From positions 1,473,501 to 1,537,500 of the forward strand of contig NZ_CP076132.1 in NCBI RefSeq assembly GCF_018736045.1: a stretch of DNA of 64,000 bases. The letters are read 5' to 3'. Within the stretch, counting starts at the first letter, position 1. Each line of letters opens with the position of its first letter. The notes beneath the pieces are model-generated. The model was given only the letters and a program-made list of their open reading frames with translations. It searched no databases and had not been told where the DNA came from. This stretch comes from Flammeovirga yaeyamensis. Its GTDB lineage: Bacteria; Bacteroidota; Bacteroidia; Cytophagales; Flammeovirgaceae. Of this stretch, positions 47,022 through 56,147 are shown piece after piece. The translations under genes and the position numbers were made by a program.

Positions 47022-47518
47022 GGTAGGAGTTAGGAAGTAGGAGTTGCTGAGTTTATGCTCGTTTGGAACTAAGGAACTAAGGAACTAAGGAACTAAGGAA
47101 CGAAGATATTGTATCAAAAGCCCAGGAATTTATTCCTGGGGATGCATAGGTTGAGGTAAGAAGTAAGAGGTAAGAGGTAAGAAGTAAATAATTAATCAAA
47201 TTATATTATCGATGTTGCCACATTTACGAGACGGTGAAACCTCTCCTATTCCTCAATAATAGAGCTTAACTTTATAATGATTGATCTATATAATGAAACT
47301 CTAAGTTTACCACTCTTCTCCAACGAGGGGTGCAACCCCTCGACAACGGACCGATCACAATATATATTTGGTAAGGTGGTACTATCACATGACAACGAAC
47401 CCGATTACAAGTGGTCCGCTCCTCATAACGCGGGCACGAGTCAGGAGACTCGCGCTAGTTAAAAAAACTCCTAACTCCTACCTTCTAACTCCTAATTCCT
47501 ACCTCCTAACTCCTAATT
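47022..47518 (+). repeat. Family-2 modular repeat region, copy G, filling the argB-argE gap
   Basis: The 532-base gap is mostly repeats. In order: gtaggagttag units (47022-47046); tgctgagtttatgctcgttt; four to five gaactaag units (47065-47102); the hairpin core (47111-47145); gtaagag units (47153-47187); two further hairpins (47324-47342, 8-bp perfect stem; 47434-47455, 9-bp stem with one mismatch); and a 7-nt array ctaactc/ctacctt (47467-47518) that is roughly the inverse of the first block. A 61-codon ORF at 47277-47462 crosses the hairpins and is judged non-coding. Confidence 0.75.
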
Positions 47519-47553
47519 ATTTCATATCTTGATAGTAAATCAATTAAAACAAG

Positions 47554-48630
47554 ATGAAACATACTGAATTAGTAGAAAAAGCGACTGCATTATTAAAGCA
47601 AATGATTGCGACAGAATCTTTAAGTAGAGAAGAAGATGATGTGGCAGAAATTGTTGCTCGCTTTTTTATTGAAAATGAAGTAGAAATACATCAATATAAA
47701 AATAATATTTTGGCTCAGAATGTACATTTTGATGAGGAGAAGGAGACCATTCTTCTGAACTCTCATATTGATACAGTAAAGCCCAATAAGGATTGGACCT
47801 TAAATCCTTTTGAACCAAAGGTAATCGATGATAAACTTTATGGTTTGGGGAGTAATGATGCAGGAGGGTGTTTGGTTAGTTTAATCGCGACCTTCCTTTA
47901 TTTTTATAAGAGGGACGACCTTCCTTTTAACTTAGTGATTTGTGCCTCTGCAGAAGAAGAGGTATCAGGTAAAGAAGGGATTGCTGATGTTTGGGATCAA
48001 TTGCCTAAGATTGATTTTGCTATTGTTGGTGAACCTACTTTGATGCAAATGGCAGTGGCCGAAAAAGGGCTGATGGTTTTGGATTGTGTTGCTGAAGGAG
48101 AATCGGGTCATGCTGCTAGGAATGAAGGAGTAAATGCAATTTACAAAGCCATTAAAGATATTGATTGGTTTAGAAATTATCAGTTCCCGAAGACATCGCC
48201 TACTTTGGGGCCAATTAAGATGTCGGTAACAGTAATTGATGCTGGAACGCAACATAATGTGGTGCCCTCAGAATGTAAGTTTGTAGTCGATGTAAGAACA
48301 ACAGATGCTTACTCTAACTTGGAAACCTTAGAGATTATCAAAAAGGAAGTGGGAAGTACGGTGACCCCAAGATCAACTCGATTAAATCCGTCGGGTGCAC
48401 CTATGGATCATCCGGTAATTAAGGCAGGGTTGAACCTGCAAAAAGAAACTTATGGCTCTCCAACTTTATCAGATCAAGCTTTAATGCCCATTCCTTCATT
48501 AAAAATGGGACCTGGCGACTCCGCAAGATCACATACTGCGGATGAATTCATATATTTGTCTGAGATTGCTCAAGGCGTTGAAGGATACATCAAAGTCTTA
48601 GAAGGAGCAATCATTATTTACCGTCAATAA
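47554..48630 (+). CDS. argE: M20 acylornithine/acylcitrulline deacylase
   Basis: 358 residues. NSHIDTVKPNKDW (zinc His and Asp), LGSNDAGGCLVSLIA (bridging Asp), ICASAEEEVSGKEG (catalytic Glu pair) and a dimerisation lid (GESGHAARNEGVNAIYKA) are M20 features. In this pathway it should remove the acyl group from acylcitrulline made by the upstream transcarbamylase, rather than from acetylornithine. ArgE is used in the broad sense. argH starts 36 bases later. Confidence 0.92.
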   Translation: MKHTELVEKATALLKQMIATESLSREEDDVAEIVARFFIENEVEIHQYKNNILAQNVHFDEEKETILLNSHIDTVKPNKDWTLNPFEPKVIDDKLYGLGSNDAGGCLVSLIATFLYFYKRDDLPFNLVICASAEEEVSGKEGIADVWDQLPKIDFAIVGEPTLMQMAVAEKGLMVLDCVAEGESGHAARNEGVNAIYKAIKDIDWFRNYQFPKTSPTLGPIKMSVTVIDAGTQHNVVPSECKFVVDVRTTDAYSNLETLEIIKKEVGSTVTPRSTRLNPSGAPMDHPVIKAGLNLQKETYGSPTLSDQALMPIPSLKMGPGDSARSHTADEFIYLSEIAQGVEGYIKVLEGAIIIYRQ

Positions 48631-48665
48631 AGTGATGAATCATCACTCATAAATACAATACTAGA

Positions 48666-49955
48666 ATGAAACTTTGGCAAAAATCAACGTATACAGTAAA
48701 CGAGAAAGTAGACAAGTTTACAGTTGGAAAAGATAGAGAACTAGATATCCTCTTAGCACCTTACGATGTGAAAGGTTCCATGGCACATGCTACTATGTTG
48801 GCAGAAGTGGGATTGTTAACGGAGGAAGATAAGGACACTTTACTAAAAGGTTTACAAGAAATATACGAGGAGATCGAAAGAGGGGAGTTTGTCATTGAAG
48901 ACGGTGTGGAAGATGTACACTCTCAAGTAGAGATGTTATTGACGCAACGTTATGGTGATGTGGGTAAGCGTTTGCACTCGGGTAGATCAAGAAATGACCA
49001 AGTTTTATTGGACTTGAAGTTATACTTGCGTGATGCCATCAAAAATGTAGCTGACCATACGAAATCACTTTTTGATACCCTAGTAGAGAAATCAGAAGAA
49101 TTTAAAGACTATTTGATGCCGGGTTATACGCACATGCAAGTAGCGATGCCTTCCTCTTTTGGTTTATGGTTAGGTGCTTACGCTGAGTCATTAGTTGACG
49201 ATATGGTGATGCTAAAAGCGGCTTACGATATCACTGATAGAAACCCTCTAGGTTCTGCAGCAGGTTATGGTTCATCTTTCCCATTAAATAGAACAAGAAC
49301 TACTGAGTTGATGGACTTCCAAACAATGGCCGTCAATGTAGTTTATGCACAAATGGGTAGAGGTAAAACGGAATATCATGTAGCAAATGCTATGGCATCC
49401 GTAGCGGCTACTGTGGCGAAATTATCAATGGACGGTTGTATGTATGCTGGTGGTAACTTCGGTTTCTTGAAATTCCCTAACGAATTCACCACAGGATCGA
49501 GTATCATGCCTCATAAAAAGAACCCTGATGTATTGGAGTTAACTAGAGCAAGATGTAATCAAATTACTTCTTTACCGACTCAAATTATGTCAGTTTTAAG
49601 TAATCTTCCAGTAGGTTACCACAGAGATCTTCAACAAATTAAAGAGATGTTGTTACCAGCTTTCGAAATGTTGAACGACTGCTTGGAGATGACCAAGTTA
49701 ATGTTCGAAAAGATGGAGCCAACAAAAGATCTTTTAGAAGCACCAATCTATGATTACTTGTTCTCAGTAGAAGAAGTAAACAAACTTGTACTTCAAGGCA
49801 TTCCTTTCAGAGAAGCCTACGTGATTGTAGGTGAAGGTATCGAAAAAGGAGAATATAATCCTGAAAGATCGGTCAATCATAACCACGAAGGTTCGATTGG
49901 CAATCTTGGAAATGATATTATTAAGAAAAGAATGGAGGAAGTGTATAACTTCTAG
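48666..49955 (+). CDS. argH: Argininosuccinate lyase
   Basis: 429 residues (family about 455). HSGRSRNDQVLLDLKLYLRD, MPGYTHMQVAMPSSFG, NPLGSAAGYGSSFPLNR and the signature GSSIMPHKKNPDVLEL with the catalytic Ser are intact. It splits argininosuccinate to arginine and fumarate, the final step. It closes the cluster before a strong terminator. Confidence 0.96.
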   Translation: MKLWQKSTYTVNEKVDKFTVGKDRELDILLAPYDVKGSMAHATMLAEVGLLTEEDKDTLLKGLQEIYEEIERGEFVIEDGVEDVHSQVEMLLTQRYGDVGKRLHSGRSRNDQVLLDLKLYLRDAIKNVADHTKSLFDTLVEKSEEFKDYLMPGYTHMQVAMPSSFGLWLGAYAESLVDDMVMLKAAYDITDRNPLGSAAGYGSSFPLNRTRTTELMDFQTMAVNVVYAQMGRGKTEYHVANAMASVAATVAKLSMDGCMYAGGNFGFLKFPNEFTTGSSIMPHKKNPDVLELTRARCNQITSLPTQIMSVLSNLPVGYHRDLQQIKEMLLPAFEMLNDCLEMTKLMFEKMEPTKDLLEAPIYDYLFSVEEVNKLVLQGIPFREAYVIVGEGIEKGEYNPERSVNHNHEGSIGNLGNDIIKKRMEEVYNF

Positions 49956-49964
49956 ATAAATAAG

Positions 49965-49997
49965 AACAGCTTGGTTTAGGATCAAGCTGTTTTTTTT
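49965..49997 (+). terminator. Rho-independent terminator of the arginine cluster
   Basis: A 9-bp stem (aacagcttg / caagctgtt) with a 9-base loop and an eight-T tail lies 9 bases after argH. Confidence 0.9.
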
Positions 49998-50008
49998 ATA
50001 TTGTATTT

Positions 50009-50370
50009 ATGGTAACTCACTTAACACCCATCAAGAGTAAATCTCAATACGATGCTTATATAAATAGATTGGACGATCTAATGGAATTAGAGTCACTTTC
50101 TAAAGATCAAGAAACTCAGTTAGAGCATTTATCTATTTTAATTGATGTTTACGAACAAGAAAATCATTCTGTTGATTTATCAAGTTTAACCCCGATAGAT
50201 ATCAAAAATTTAGAATGGATCAATTACATTTGAAGCAAAAAGATCTATCATTTATTGGAAGTTCAGGAGTGGTAAGTGAAGTAATGAATGGAAAGAGACA
50301 ATTAAATCTAAACATGATAAAAACATTATCAACGGAATAAGATATTCCTGTTGAGTTATTAATTAAGTAA
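50009..50370 (+). pseudogene. Decayed HigA-type antitoxin (frameshift plus nonsense)
   Basis: The first frame (50009-50233, 74 codons) encodes the N-terminal half of a HigA-like antitoxin: IKSKSQYDAYINRLDDLMEL, then LSILIDVYEQENHSV. The second half is in another frame from about 50210: MDQLHLKQKDLSFIGSSG, SEVMNGKRQLNLNMI, matching the family helix-turn-helix (GLTxKDLxxxIGSxxxVSEVLNxKRPLSLxMI). Adding one base in the aaaaattta run would restore IKNFRMDQ. A TAA at 50338 then interrupts the conserved end, DIPVELLIK, which stops at 50370. No HigB toxin gene is adjacent; the upstream space is filled by the argH terminator. Confidence 0.8.
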
Positions 50371-50389
50371 TATTTTCTGTTATAGAAAT

Positions 50390-50427
50390 AAAAGGTTGAC
50401 CTAATCACATTTAGATCAACCTTTTTA
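50390..50427. terminator. Bidirectional terminator after the antitoxin remnant
   Basis: A 10-bp stem (aaaaggttga / tcaacctttt) with a 16-base loop and a short T tail separates the pseudogene from the converging lipoprotein gene. Confidence 0.7.
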
Positions 50428-50445
50428 GCATTCATATTTTACAAT

Positions 50446-51603
50446 TTAATAATTATAAAAATTGATAAGCACTTCTGCACCAGTAATATCAAAGACAGGG
50501 CTTTCTACAAGAATACCATCTGTGTTATAAAAACGGTGTCCAATAATTTCATTATATTCATCCTGTTCATAAATAACATGTCCTAGCTTTAATGAATAAT
50601 GAAAAACATCTGCAGATTTAATTTTTTGATCTTCAAATAGTTCAATAGGTTGTAGATGACACCAAGAGAAATCAGTACTTTCACCTTTATTAAAAACATC
50701 TATATTCCTAATTTCAAACTTTCCATCATCATTATATTTATCGTTGATTCTGTATTTAGATAAACGATCATCTTCTTCATAAATTAAAAAAAACTTTTTT
50801 AGCAAGATTAAGTTATCATTTTCATCTAGTTTCAGTGACTCTTTTTCGTAAAGCAAAAATAGATCGTCTATTGAGGTCTTATGCCAAATTTCTAGGTTTA
50901 TATAATTAGGGTCTTGTACTCTAACATATTTCCAAAAAGTAGCTTCACCACTTTCTTTGTAATATTTAATTTCAAAATAACCATCAGTCCACCAATAGTA
51001 CTCTATATCGCCATTTGGATAGGTTATAGAATGGATATAATATAATTCAGGAAATCTTTCATCGAATTCGTATAATGTTTGAGATTCTCCATAATATCCA
51101 TTAGCATTTATTTTAATGATATTATTGTGTTCATCATAAAAATAGATGAATTCTGTTCCAGAGATTTCCTCTGTTTTACTAAAGATTGATCCATCTTCTT
51201 TATAAACAAGACTTATATTTTCTAAGACTTCATTGTTTTCATTTTTAATATCAAAAGATGAAATCTCATCATTTCCGTTGTATGTGTAATAATAATACAA
51301 CGTTGGTTGGTTATTTTCTAGAATTTTAGAACGAAATATTCTTCCGTTATCATCAATTTCGTGCTTGAACTCAATATTTAAATTTTTAAAAAAATGCCCT
51401 CTTTCATAATAAATACTTTCGGCTAATTGATCATTGGAATAGACATGAACGATATGGTATGCCCAGACATTATTTGTATTTATTAAGTTGTTGATATTTC
51501 TTTCAAAGACCTTATAATCTTGGACTTGAGGATTTTCAAGACCTTCAAATATAGAACATGAAGAGACTAGAAGTAAAAAGAGTAGTTTAAATAATAGTTT
51601 CAT
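50446..51603 (-). CDS. Lipoprotein with YD/Rhs-like beta-hairpin repeats
   Basis: 385 residues. The lipobox LLVSSCS gives a lipid-anchored protein. The mature chain is dominated by aromatic beta-hairpin units such as YYYTYNGNDEISSFD, FIYFYDEHNNIIKIN and SLVYKEDGSIFSKTEE, which resemble YD or MORN-like repeats (xYxYdxxGnixx). Asn, Asp, Glu and Tyr are over-represented. No enzyme domain is recognised. It is probably surface-exposed or periplasmic. It is preceded by the DUF481 gene on the same strand. Confidence 0.7.
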   Translation of the reverse strand: MKLLFKLLFLLLVSSCSIFEGLENPQVQDYKVFERNINNLINTNNVWAYHIVHVYSNDQLAESIYYERGHFFKNLNIEFKHEIDDNGRIFRSKILENNQPTLYYYYTYNGNDEISSFDIKNENNEVLENISLVYKEDGSIFSKTEEISGTEFIYFYDEHNNIIKINANGYYGESQTLYEFDERFPELYYIHSITYPNGDIEYYWWTDGYFEIKYYKESGEATFWKYVRVQDPNYINLEIWHKTSIDDLFLLYEKESLKLDENDNLILLKKFFLIYEEDDRLSKYRINDKYNDDGKFEIRNIDVFNKGESTDFSWCHLQPIELFEDQKIKSADVFHYSLKLGHVIYEQDEYNEIIGHRFYNTDGILVESPVFDITGAEVLINFYNY

Positions 51604-51665
51604 TTGTGGTATAGCTAATACTAAGTTAAAAAAATAATCAAAAAGTAAATATAGGAATTAAACTT

Positions 51666-52700
51666 TTACAACTCCCAACCAAAACCCAATGTGTACTGAT
51701 AATCCAACTCTTTACCAGCTTCAGCAGGCTGTGTATCGAAGTTCATTTTATATCCTGTTTTGATGTAGAAGTCATAAGGTAAATCGTACTTTAAGTTGGC
51801 TCCCGCATCGACTCTCCAACGACTATTGTTATCCAAAGAACGGTATCCTTTTCCTGTTGCATTAAACGATAAATCTCCAATATCAAATAAATTTAGATCT
51901 GTGCCCAAATACCATTCAGAACTGGTCGTGGATGCTTTGGTAAAAGGATTTCCATCTTCATCCAATGTTTGATTGAAGGATTCATTCAAAACAGAAACAC
52001 CCGTAGAAAAGCCCCAATATGCTTTATTGGTATGCAATACATATTTACCAAAACCACCTGATGTAGTTAATCGAAGATTGATTGACTGTTCTGTATTGGT
52101 TAAATAACTGATACTAGCAGTGGCATAAAAGTCTTTAGGGAGGAAGTAATTACCCGTAAAAGAACCTTCATCTCTTACTATGGGATCGACATTATCCTGA
52201 ACAGATCGGATACTGTTTACATTCAAGGTTAATATCCATTTATTGGTATTGTAAGCAATAAAAATATTGGTATTCAACTGTGACAAATTATTGGCTTTTG
52301 TGAAATTATACCCCACATCAACACTTGCAGATAGTTTACTTAAAAACGTTTGATTGATGGATTTTAAATACACCACATCTTTTGGATTGATGGAATGCTG
52401 AACACTATCATCTGAAATGATTTTATATAGACCATCATCAGAAGAAACGATACTGCCATAATATCTATCGCCATTAGAAAGGGTTACGGAGAACTTAGTG
52501 TTACAAATTATCTTTTTGATGCCATCCCATTCAATTTTAAAATTAGCATCAGAATAATCAGTTTCAATTTCTACAACACCTCTATCTAAACTTTTTATTT
52601 CACCCACGATAACATCACCATTAATCATTTCTAGTGAGTCCATTTGTGCGAAAATATAATGAGGTAAGATTATTAAGAGAAGGGTGACCGCCTTTTTCAT
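51666..52700 (-). CDS. DUF481 outer-membrane protein with N-terminal LSm-like domain
   Basis: 344 residues. A signal peptide (about 1-18, ending IFAQ) is followed by a small beta domain with two repeated motifs (MINGDVIVGEIKSLDRGVVEIETD and VTLSNGDRYYGSIVSSDDG). The C-terminal half is a barrel with DVGYNFTKANNLSQLNTNIFIAYNTNKW and repeated aromatic strands up to YQYTLGFGWEL, as in DUF481 (YdiY-like) proteins. Outer-membrane location is likely. Role unknown. Confidence 0.85.
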   Translation of the reverse strand: MKKAVTLLLIILPHYIFAQMDSLEMINGDVIVGEIKSLDRGVVEIETDYSDANFKIEWDGIKKIICNTKFSVTLSNGDRYYGSIVSSDDGLYKIISDDSVQHSINPKDVVYLKSINQTFLSKLSASVDVGYNFTKANNLSQLNTNIFIAYNTNKWILTLNVNSIRSVQDNVDPIVRDEGSFTGNYFLPKDFYATASISYLTNTEQSINLRLTTSGGFGKYVLHTNKAYWGFSTGVSVLNESFNQTLDEDGNPFTKASTTSSEWYLGTDLNLFDIGDLSFNATGKGYRSLDNNSRWRVDAGANLKYDLPYDFYIKTGYKMNFDTQPAEAGKELDYQYTLGFGWEL

Positions 52701-52810
52701 GTTAAGATTGAAGTTAATTGAAGTATAATTTAAAAAACTGTTGAAGTTTGATATAGTTTCGAGTAAATGTCGATTTGTAGAGTGTTAATTTAAAATAGTT
52801 TTAGAATTAT

Positions 52811-52844
52811 TAAAAAAAGTCTAACCCTTAATTGAGTTAGACTT
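52811..52844 (-). terminator. Rho-independent terminator of the RNA helicase gene
   Basis: On the minus strand a 9-bp stem (52817-52825 with 52836-52844) is followed by seven T, 8 bases after the helicase stop. Confidence 0.85.
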
Positions 52845-52852
52845 CTTGATAT

Positions 52853-54196
52853 TTATTTTTTTCTGAACTTCCTTTTTAACCTTCCTCTATTGACAGGCTT
52901 GGTTTTCTTAGGACCACGATGCACTTTTTTCGTTTGATTCTCAGGGTTATTGATGCCCTGTTTGGTATGGAATGCCCCGCCCCCCGAAGAACGTTTCGGA
53001 CGAATGTCTTGTAAATAATCTCTATCAGAAATTTTTGGTTTTTCTTCCTCAGAGAAGATGTCGGATATCTTTACTTCTTCCGGCATAGGCTCCAAAGGAA
53101 TGGCTTTCCCCATCAACTCCTCAATTTGCATCTGATACAGTTGTTCTGCTTCATTGATAAAAGTGATGGCCAAACCTTTCTCATCGGCACGACCCGTTCT
53201 ACCAATTCTATGGATATATTCTTCTGGAACTTCTGGAGTATCGAAGTTAATTACATGCGTAATACCTTTGATGTCCAAACCACGTGCAATAATATCTGTG
53301 GCAATTAAGAATTTAAACGTACCGTTCTCGAAGCTTTCCAACATTCTAAATCTGTAATTCTGAGATTTATTGGAGTGGATAATACCTGTTTGTTCGGGGA
53401 ATTTCTTCTCCACATGTTCGTGTAAACGATCGGCTAATTTTTTATTTCGAACAAAGACCAACACTTTTTCCATATCTTCTTCATGATCCAGTAAATACTC
53501 TAGCATATTTACTTTCGTGTAGAAGTTAGGGACATGATAGGCTCTTTGTGTTACTTTATCTGCAGGAGTACCTGTTCTTGCAATCTCTACTTTTTCAGGT
53601 TTACTGAAGAAAGTGTTGATAAGTTCTTGCACATCATCAGTGATCGTTGCAGAGAACATGATGTTCTGACGACGATGTGGAAGTAAATCCATGATACGAG
53701 TTAACTGAGGTCGGAAACCTAGATCCAACATCTCGTCGACTTCATCAATGACAAATTTTTGAAGTGATTTAAATTTTAAGACGCCAGCCAAAGCGATATC
53801 CAATACTCTACCAGGAGTACCTACTAGGATATCAAGTCCTTCGTGTACTTTCTGTTTTTGAGTATTGATGTTTGCTCCACCATATACACCTACAGTTCTT
53901 ACTGACATGTATTTGGTGAGTGCCTCAATCTCTTCCACTACTTGTGCTACTAATTCACGCGTAGGTACAACAATCAAAACTCTCGGATCATCTTGATTCG
54001 AAAATTTAAGATTTTGCAAAATAGGTAAGAGGTAAGCCATAGTTTTACCTGTACCCGTTTGTGCAATACCTATAATATCTTTACCGGATCCGATAACAGG
54101 AAAAGCTTCTTTTTGGATAGGAGTTACATTTACATATTCCAGATCCTCAATAGCATTTCTAAGGAAATTATTAAGTTTTAATTCTTCGAAAGTCAC
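52853..54196 (-). CDS. DEAD-box-type ATP-dependent RNA helicase
   Basis: 447 residues. Q motif VNVTPIQKEAFP, Walker A AQTGTGKT, motif Ib TPGR, motif III SAT, motif V IATDIIARGLDIKG and motif VI HRIGRTGR are in order. Motif II reads DEVD rather than DEAD, a variant seen in some Bacteroidota helicases. A Lys/Arg-rich tail (about 395-447) should bind RNA. The role is ribosome assembly or RNA turnover. Single-gene unit. Confidence 0.95.
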   Translation of the reverse strand: MTFEELKLNNFLRNAIEDLEYVNVTPIQKEAFPVIGSGKDIIGIAQTGTGKTMAYLLPILQNLKFSNQDDPRVLIVVPTRELVAQVVEEIEALTKYMSVRTVGVYGGANINTQKQKVHEGLDILVGTPGRVLDIALAGVLKFKSLQKFVIDEVDEMLDLGFRPQLTRIMDLLPHRRQNIMFSATITDDVQELINTFFSKPEKVEIARTGTPADKVTQRAYHVPNFYTKVNMLEYLLDHEEDMEKVLVFVRNKKLADRLHEHVEKKFPEQTGIIHSNKSQNYRFRMLESFENGTFKFLIATDIIARGLDIKGITHVINFDTPEVPEEYIHRIGRTGRADEKGLAITFINEAEQLYQMQIEELMGKAIPLEPMPEEVKISDIFSEEEKPKISDRDYLQDIRPKRSSGGGAFHTKQGINNPENQTKKVHRGPKKTKPVNRGRLKRKFRKK

Positions 54197-54388
54197 TTTA
54201 ATAAAATTTAAATTTTCACAAAGGTATATTTCTATATTTGAAAAGGGAAAAATTAGAGGCGATATATAACAGACATTGACATAGTCTTAGAAATAATTGT
54301 ATCTTGCATATACTAACACATCTATATAATCCCTTGACTAGGGGGATTTCAAAATTATCAGGAGAAACATTTATCGTCAATTATCAGA

Positions 54389-55594
54389 ATGAATAAGCAA
54401 ATAGTACTAACAATGCTCCTATTGTTTCAGTATAGTATTATGGCATATGCACAGAATACTATTCACTTCGAAACAAAAGAATGGGATGAAATATTACAAC
54501 TGTCTGAAAACGAAGGAAAACTCATCTATTTTGGCATCACCACAAAATGGAGTCAGCCTTGCCAAAACTTTGTAAACAACGTTTATAAAGACAAGAAAGT
54601 AAGCGAATATTTCAACGAAGAATTCATCAATATGAATCGAGACTTAGAAGATCAGCTCTCCAAAGAGTTTGTGTCTAGGTACAGTATTCGATCGTTTCCT
54701 GCACATTTATTTTTCAATGAAAAAGGTCAACTCATTCATTTGATGAAAGGAGCGATGCCTCCTAATGTCTTTTTATCAAGATGTAAAAAAGTAGAAGATC
54801 CTTCCTACCAATATTATACAATCAAGAATAAAATCCGTAGTGAGGAGGAGGTGACCTTCGAAGAATACCTTAATTATTGCTCAAGTACTTTCGAATTAGG
54901 AGTAAAAGACGAAAAAGCATGCGAAGAATTTATCAAGCTATTGGATGAAGATAAATTAGCTGATCCTAAAGTGATGGATGTCGTTTGCCATACCCTTTAT
55001 CATTCGAATGTGAGAGACCAAGCATTTACGTTTTTTGTGGAGCATCACGATAAATTACTCTCGCATATTCAAACAAAGAATTTAGAAAACATCTACACTC
55101 AATTAGTAAAGAATACATTATCAAAGAATCTGGAGGAGAAGAACCCTGTAGTATTTGAGAAGGAGATGTATGTGTTAAAGCAATACCTACCTAATCATTT
55201 TTCAGTAAAAGCAGCCTTTATCTACGAACCAAAATTCTACTTATCCATAGGAGATCATCAAAAAGCATTCTTTAGAATTAAAGACAACTTCGAAGCAGCC
55301 AAGAAGATCAAAGATCATAAAGTAATGAGTCATTGTAACGATTGGGCATGGATGATCTATACCACATCAGAAAACCCAAGCTACCTAAATAATGCATTAA
55401 GCTGGGTGGAATACGGTATCAGCGAAGATCACAATACACTCGATATGATGGATACTCAAGCACATTTATATTATAAATTGGGTATGTTTGAAAAAGCAGA
55501 GAAAGTAGCCATCGAGGTGAAAAACGCCTATGATAAAAAGGGTGTGGATAGTAAAAAGATGACAGACCTGCTTCAACAAATCAAATTAAACTAA
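54389..55594 (+). CDS. Secreted thioredoxin-fold protein lacking the CxxC pair
   Basis: 401 residues. A signal peptide (about 1-22, ending AYAQ) is followed by a thioredoxin-like domain (about 25-130): KLIYFGITTKWSQPCQNFVNNVYKDKKVSEYF, and RSFPAHLFFNEKGQLI with the cis-Pro. The active-site CxxC is WSQPC, so the first Cys is Ser. Helical TPR-like pairs fill about 140-395 (LDMMDTQAHLYYKLGMFEKAEKVA). A redox-inactive or chaperone-like role is possible. The DUF1697 gene starts 1 base after its stop. Confidence 0.82.
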   Translation: MNKQIVLTMLLLFQYSIMAYAQNTIHFETKEWDEILQLSENEGKLIYFGITTKWSQPCQNFVNNVYKDKKVSEYFNEEFINMNRDLEDQLSKEFVSRYSIRSFPAHLFFNEKGQLIHLMKGAMPPNVFLSRCKKVEDPSYQYYTIKNKIRSEEEVTFEEYLNYCSSTFELGVKDEKACEEFIKLLDEDKLADPKVMDVVCHTLYHSNVRDQAFTFFVEHHDKLLSHIQTKNLENIYTQLVKNTLSKNLEEKNPVVFEKEMYVLKQYLPNHFSVKAAFIYEPKFYLSIGDHQKAFFRIKDNFEAAKKIKDHKVMSHCNDWAWMIYTTSENPSYLNNALSWVEYGISEDHNTLDMMDTQAHLYYKLGMFEKAEKVAIEVKNAYDKKGVDSKKMTDLLQQIKLN

Positions 55595-55595
55595 C

Positions 55596-56126
55596 ATGAA
55601 ACTCGTTGCTATTTTAAGAGGAATAAATGTCGGTGGGAAAAGGAAGATCCTCATGGCCGATCTAAAGAAATTAGTCGAAGAACTAGGAGGAACTGATATC
55701 ACTACCTACATACAAAGCGGTAATGTTATTTTCTCTTCTGATGAAATTGACCCTCAAGTTTGGTCAAAACGCCTAGAAAAAGGAATAGCAGATACTTTCG
55801 GCTTCGATGTTCCAGTAATCGTCCTTCAACAACAACAATGGCAAGAATTAATTGATAATAACCCCTATAAAAACGAAGAAATCAATCAACTTCACGTCAC
55901 AATCCTAGACAGCCTACCCAAAGAAGAAAACAAACAAAAACTTGCCGAAGTAAAAAGCGGAGCCGACCAATATCAAATCATCAACAAAGCAGTGTATTTG
56001 TTCTGTGCGGGAAAATACCACGAAACGAAATTAGGAAACAACGTGATTGAGAAGAAGCTTGGGGTGAAGGCGACAACGAGGAATTGGAAAATGGTGGGGA
56101 AAGTAAGGAGCCTTTTGGAAACCTAA
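55596..56126 (+). CDS. DUF1697-family protein
   Basis: 176 residues. The start MKLVAILRGINVGGKRKILM and TTYIQSGNVIFSSDE are the DUF1697 hallmarks (yialLRgiNVGG.nkv.Ma.Lr..l..lGf..v.TyiqSGNvvf). NKAVYLFCAGKYHETKLGNNVIEKKLGVKATTRNWKMV closes the domain. It is cytoplasmic with no established activity. It directly follows the thioredoxin-fold gene and ends 21 bases before repeat A. Confidence 0.92.
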   Translation: MKLVAILRGINVGGKRKILMADLKKLVEELGGTDITTYIQSGNVIFSSDEIDPQVWSKRLEKGIADTFGFDVPVIVLQQQQWQELIDNNPYKNEEINQLHVTILDSLPKEENKQKLAEVKSGADQYQIINKAVYLFCAGKYHETKLGNNVIEKKLGVKATTRNWKMVGKVRSLLET

Positions 56127-56147
56127 GTGTTTATAATGAAAGGGTTG

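Noticed and set aside
47277-47462. 61-codon plus-strand ORF in the argB-argE gap
   Set aside because: It spans two strong hairpins and repeat DNA, has no ribosome-binding site or recognisable domain, and its codon choice is unlike its neighbours.
50200-50235. Programmed frameshift in the antitoxin gene
   Set aside because: A second, independent stop at 50338 would still truncate the product, so decay is simpler.
53750-53775. DEVD in place of DEAD in the helicase as a sign of inactivity
   Set aside because: DEVD variants occur in active Bacteroidota helicases and all other motifs are intact.
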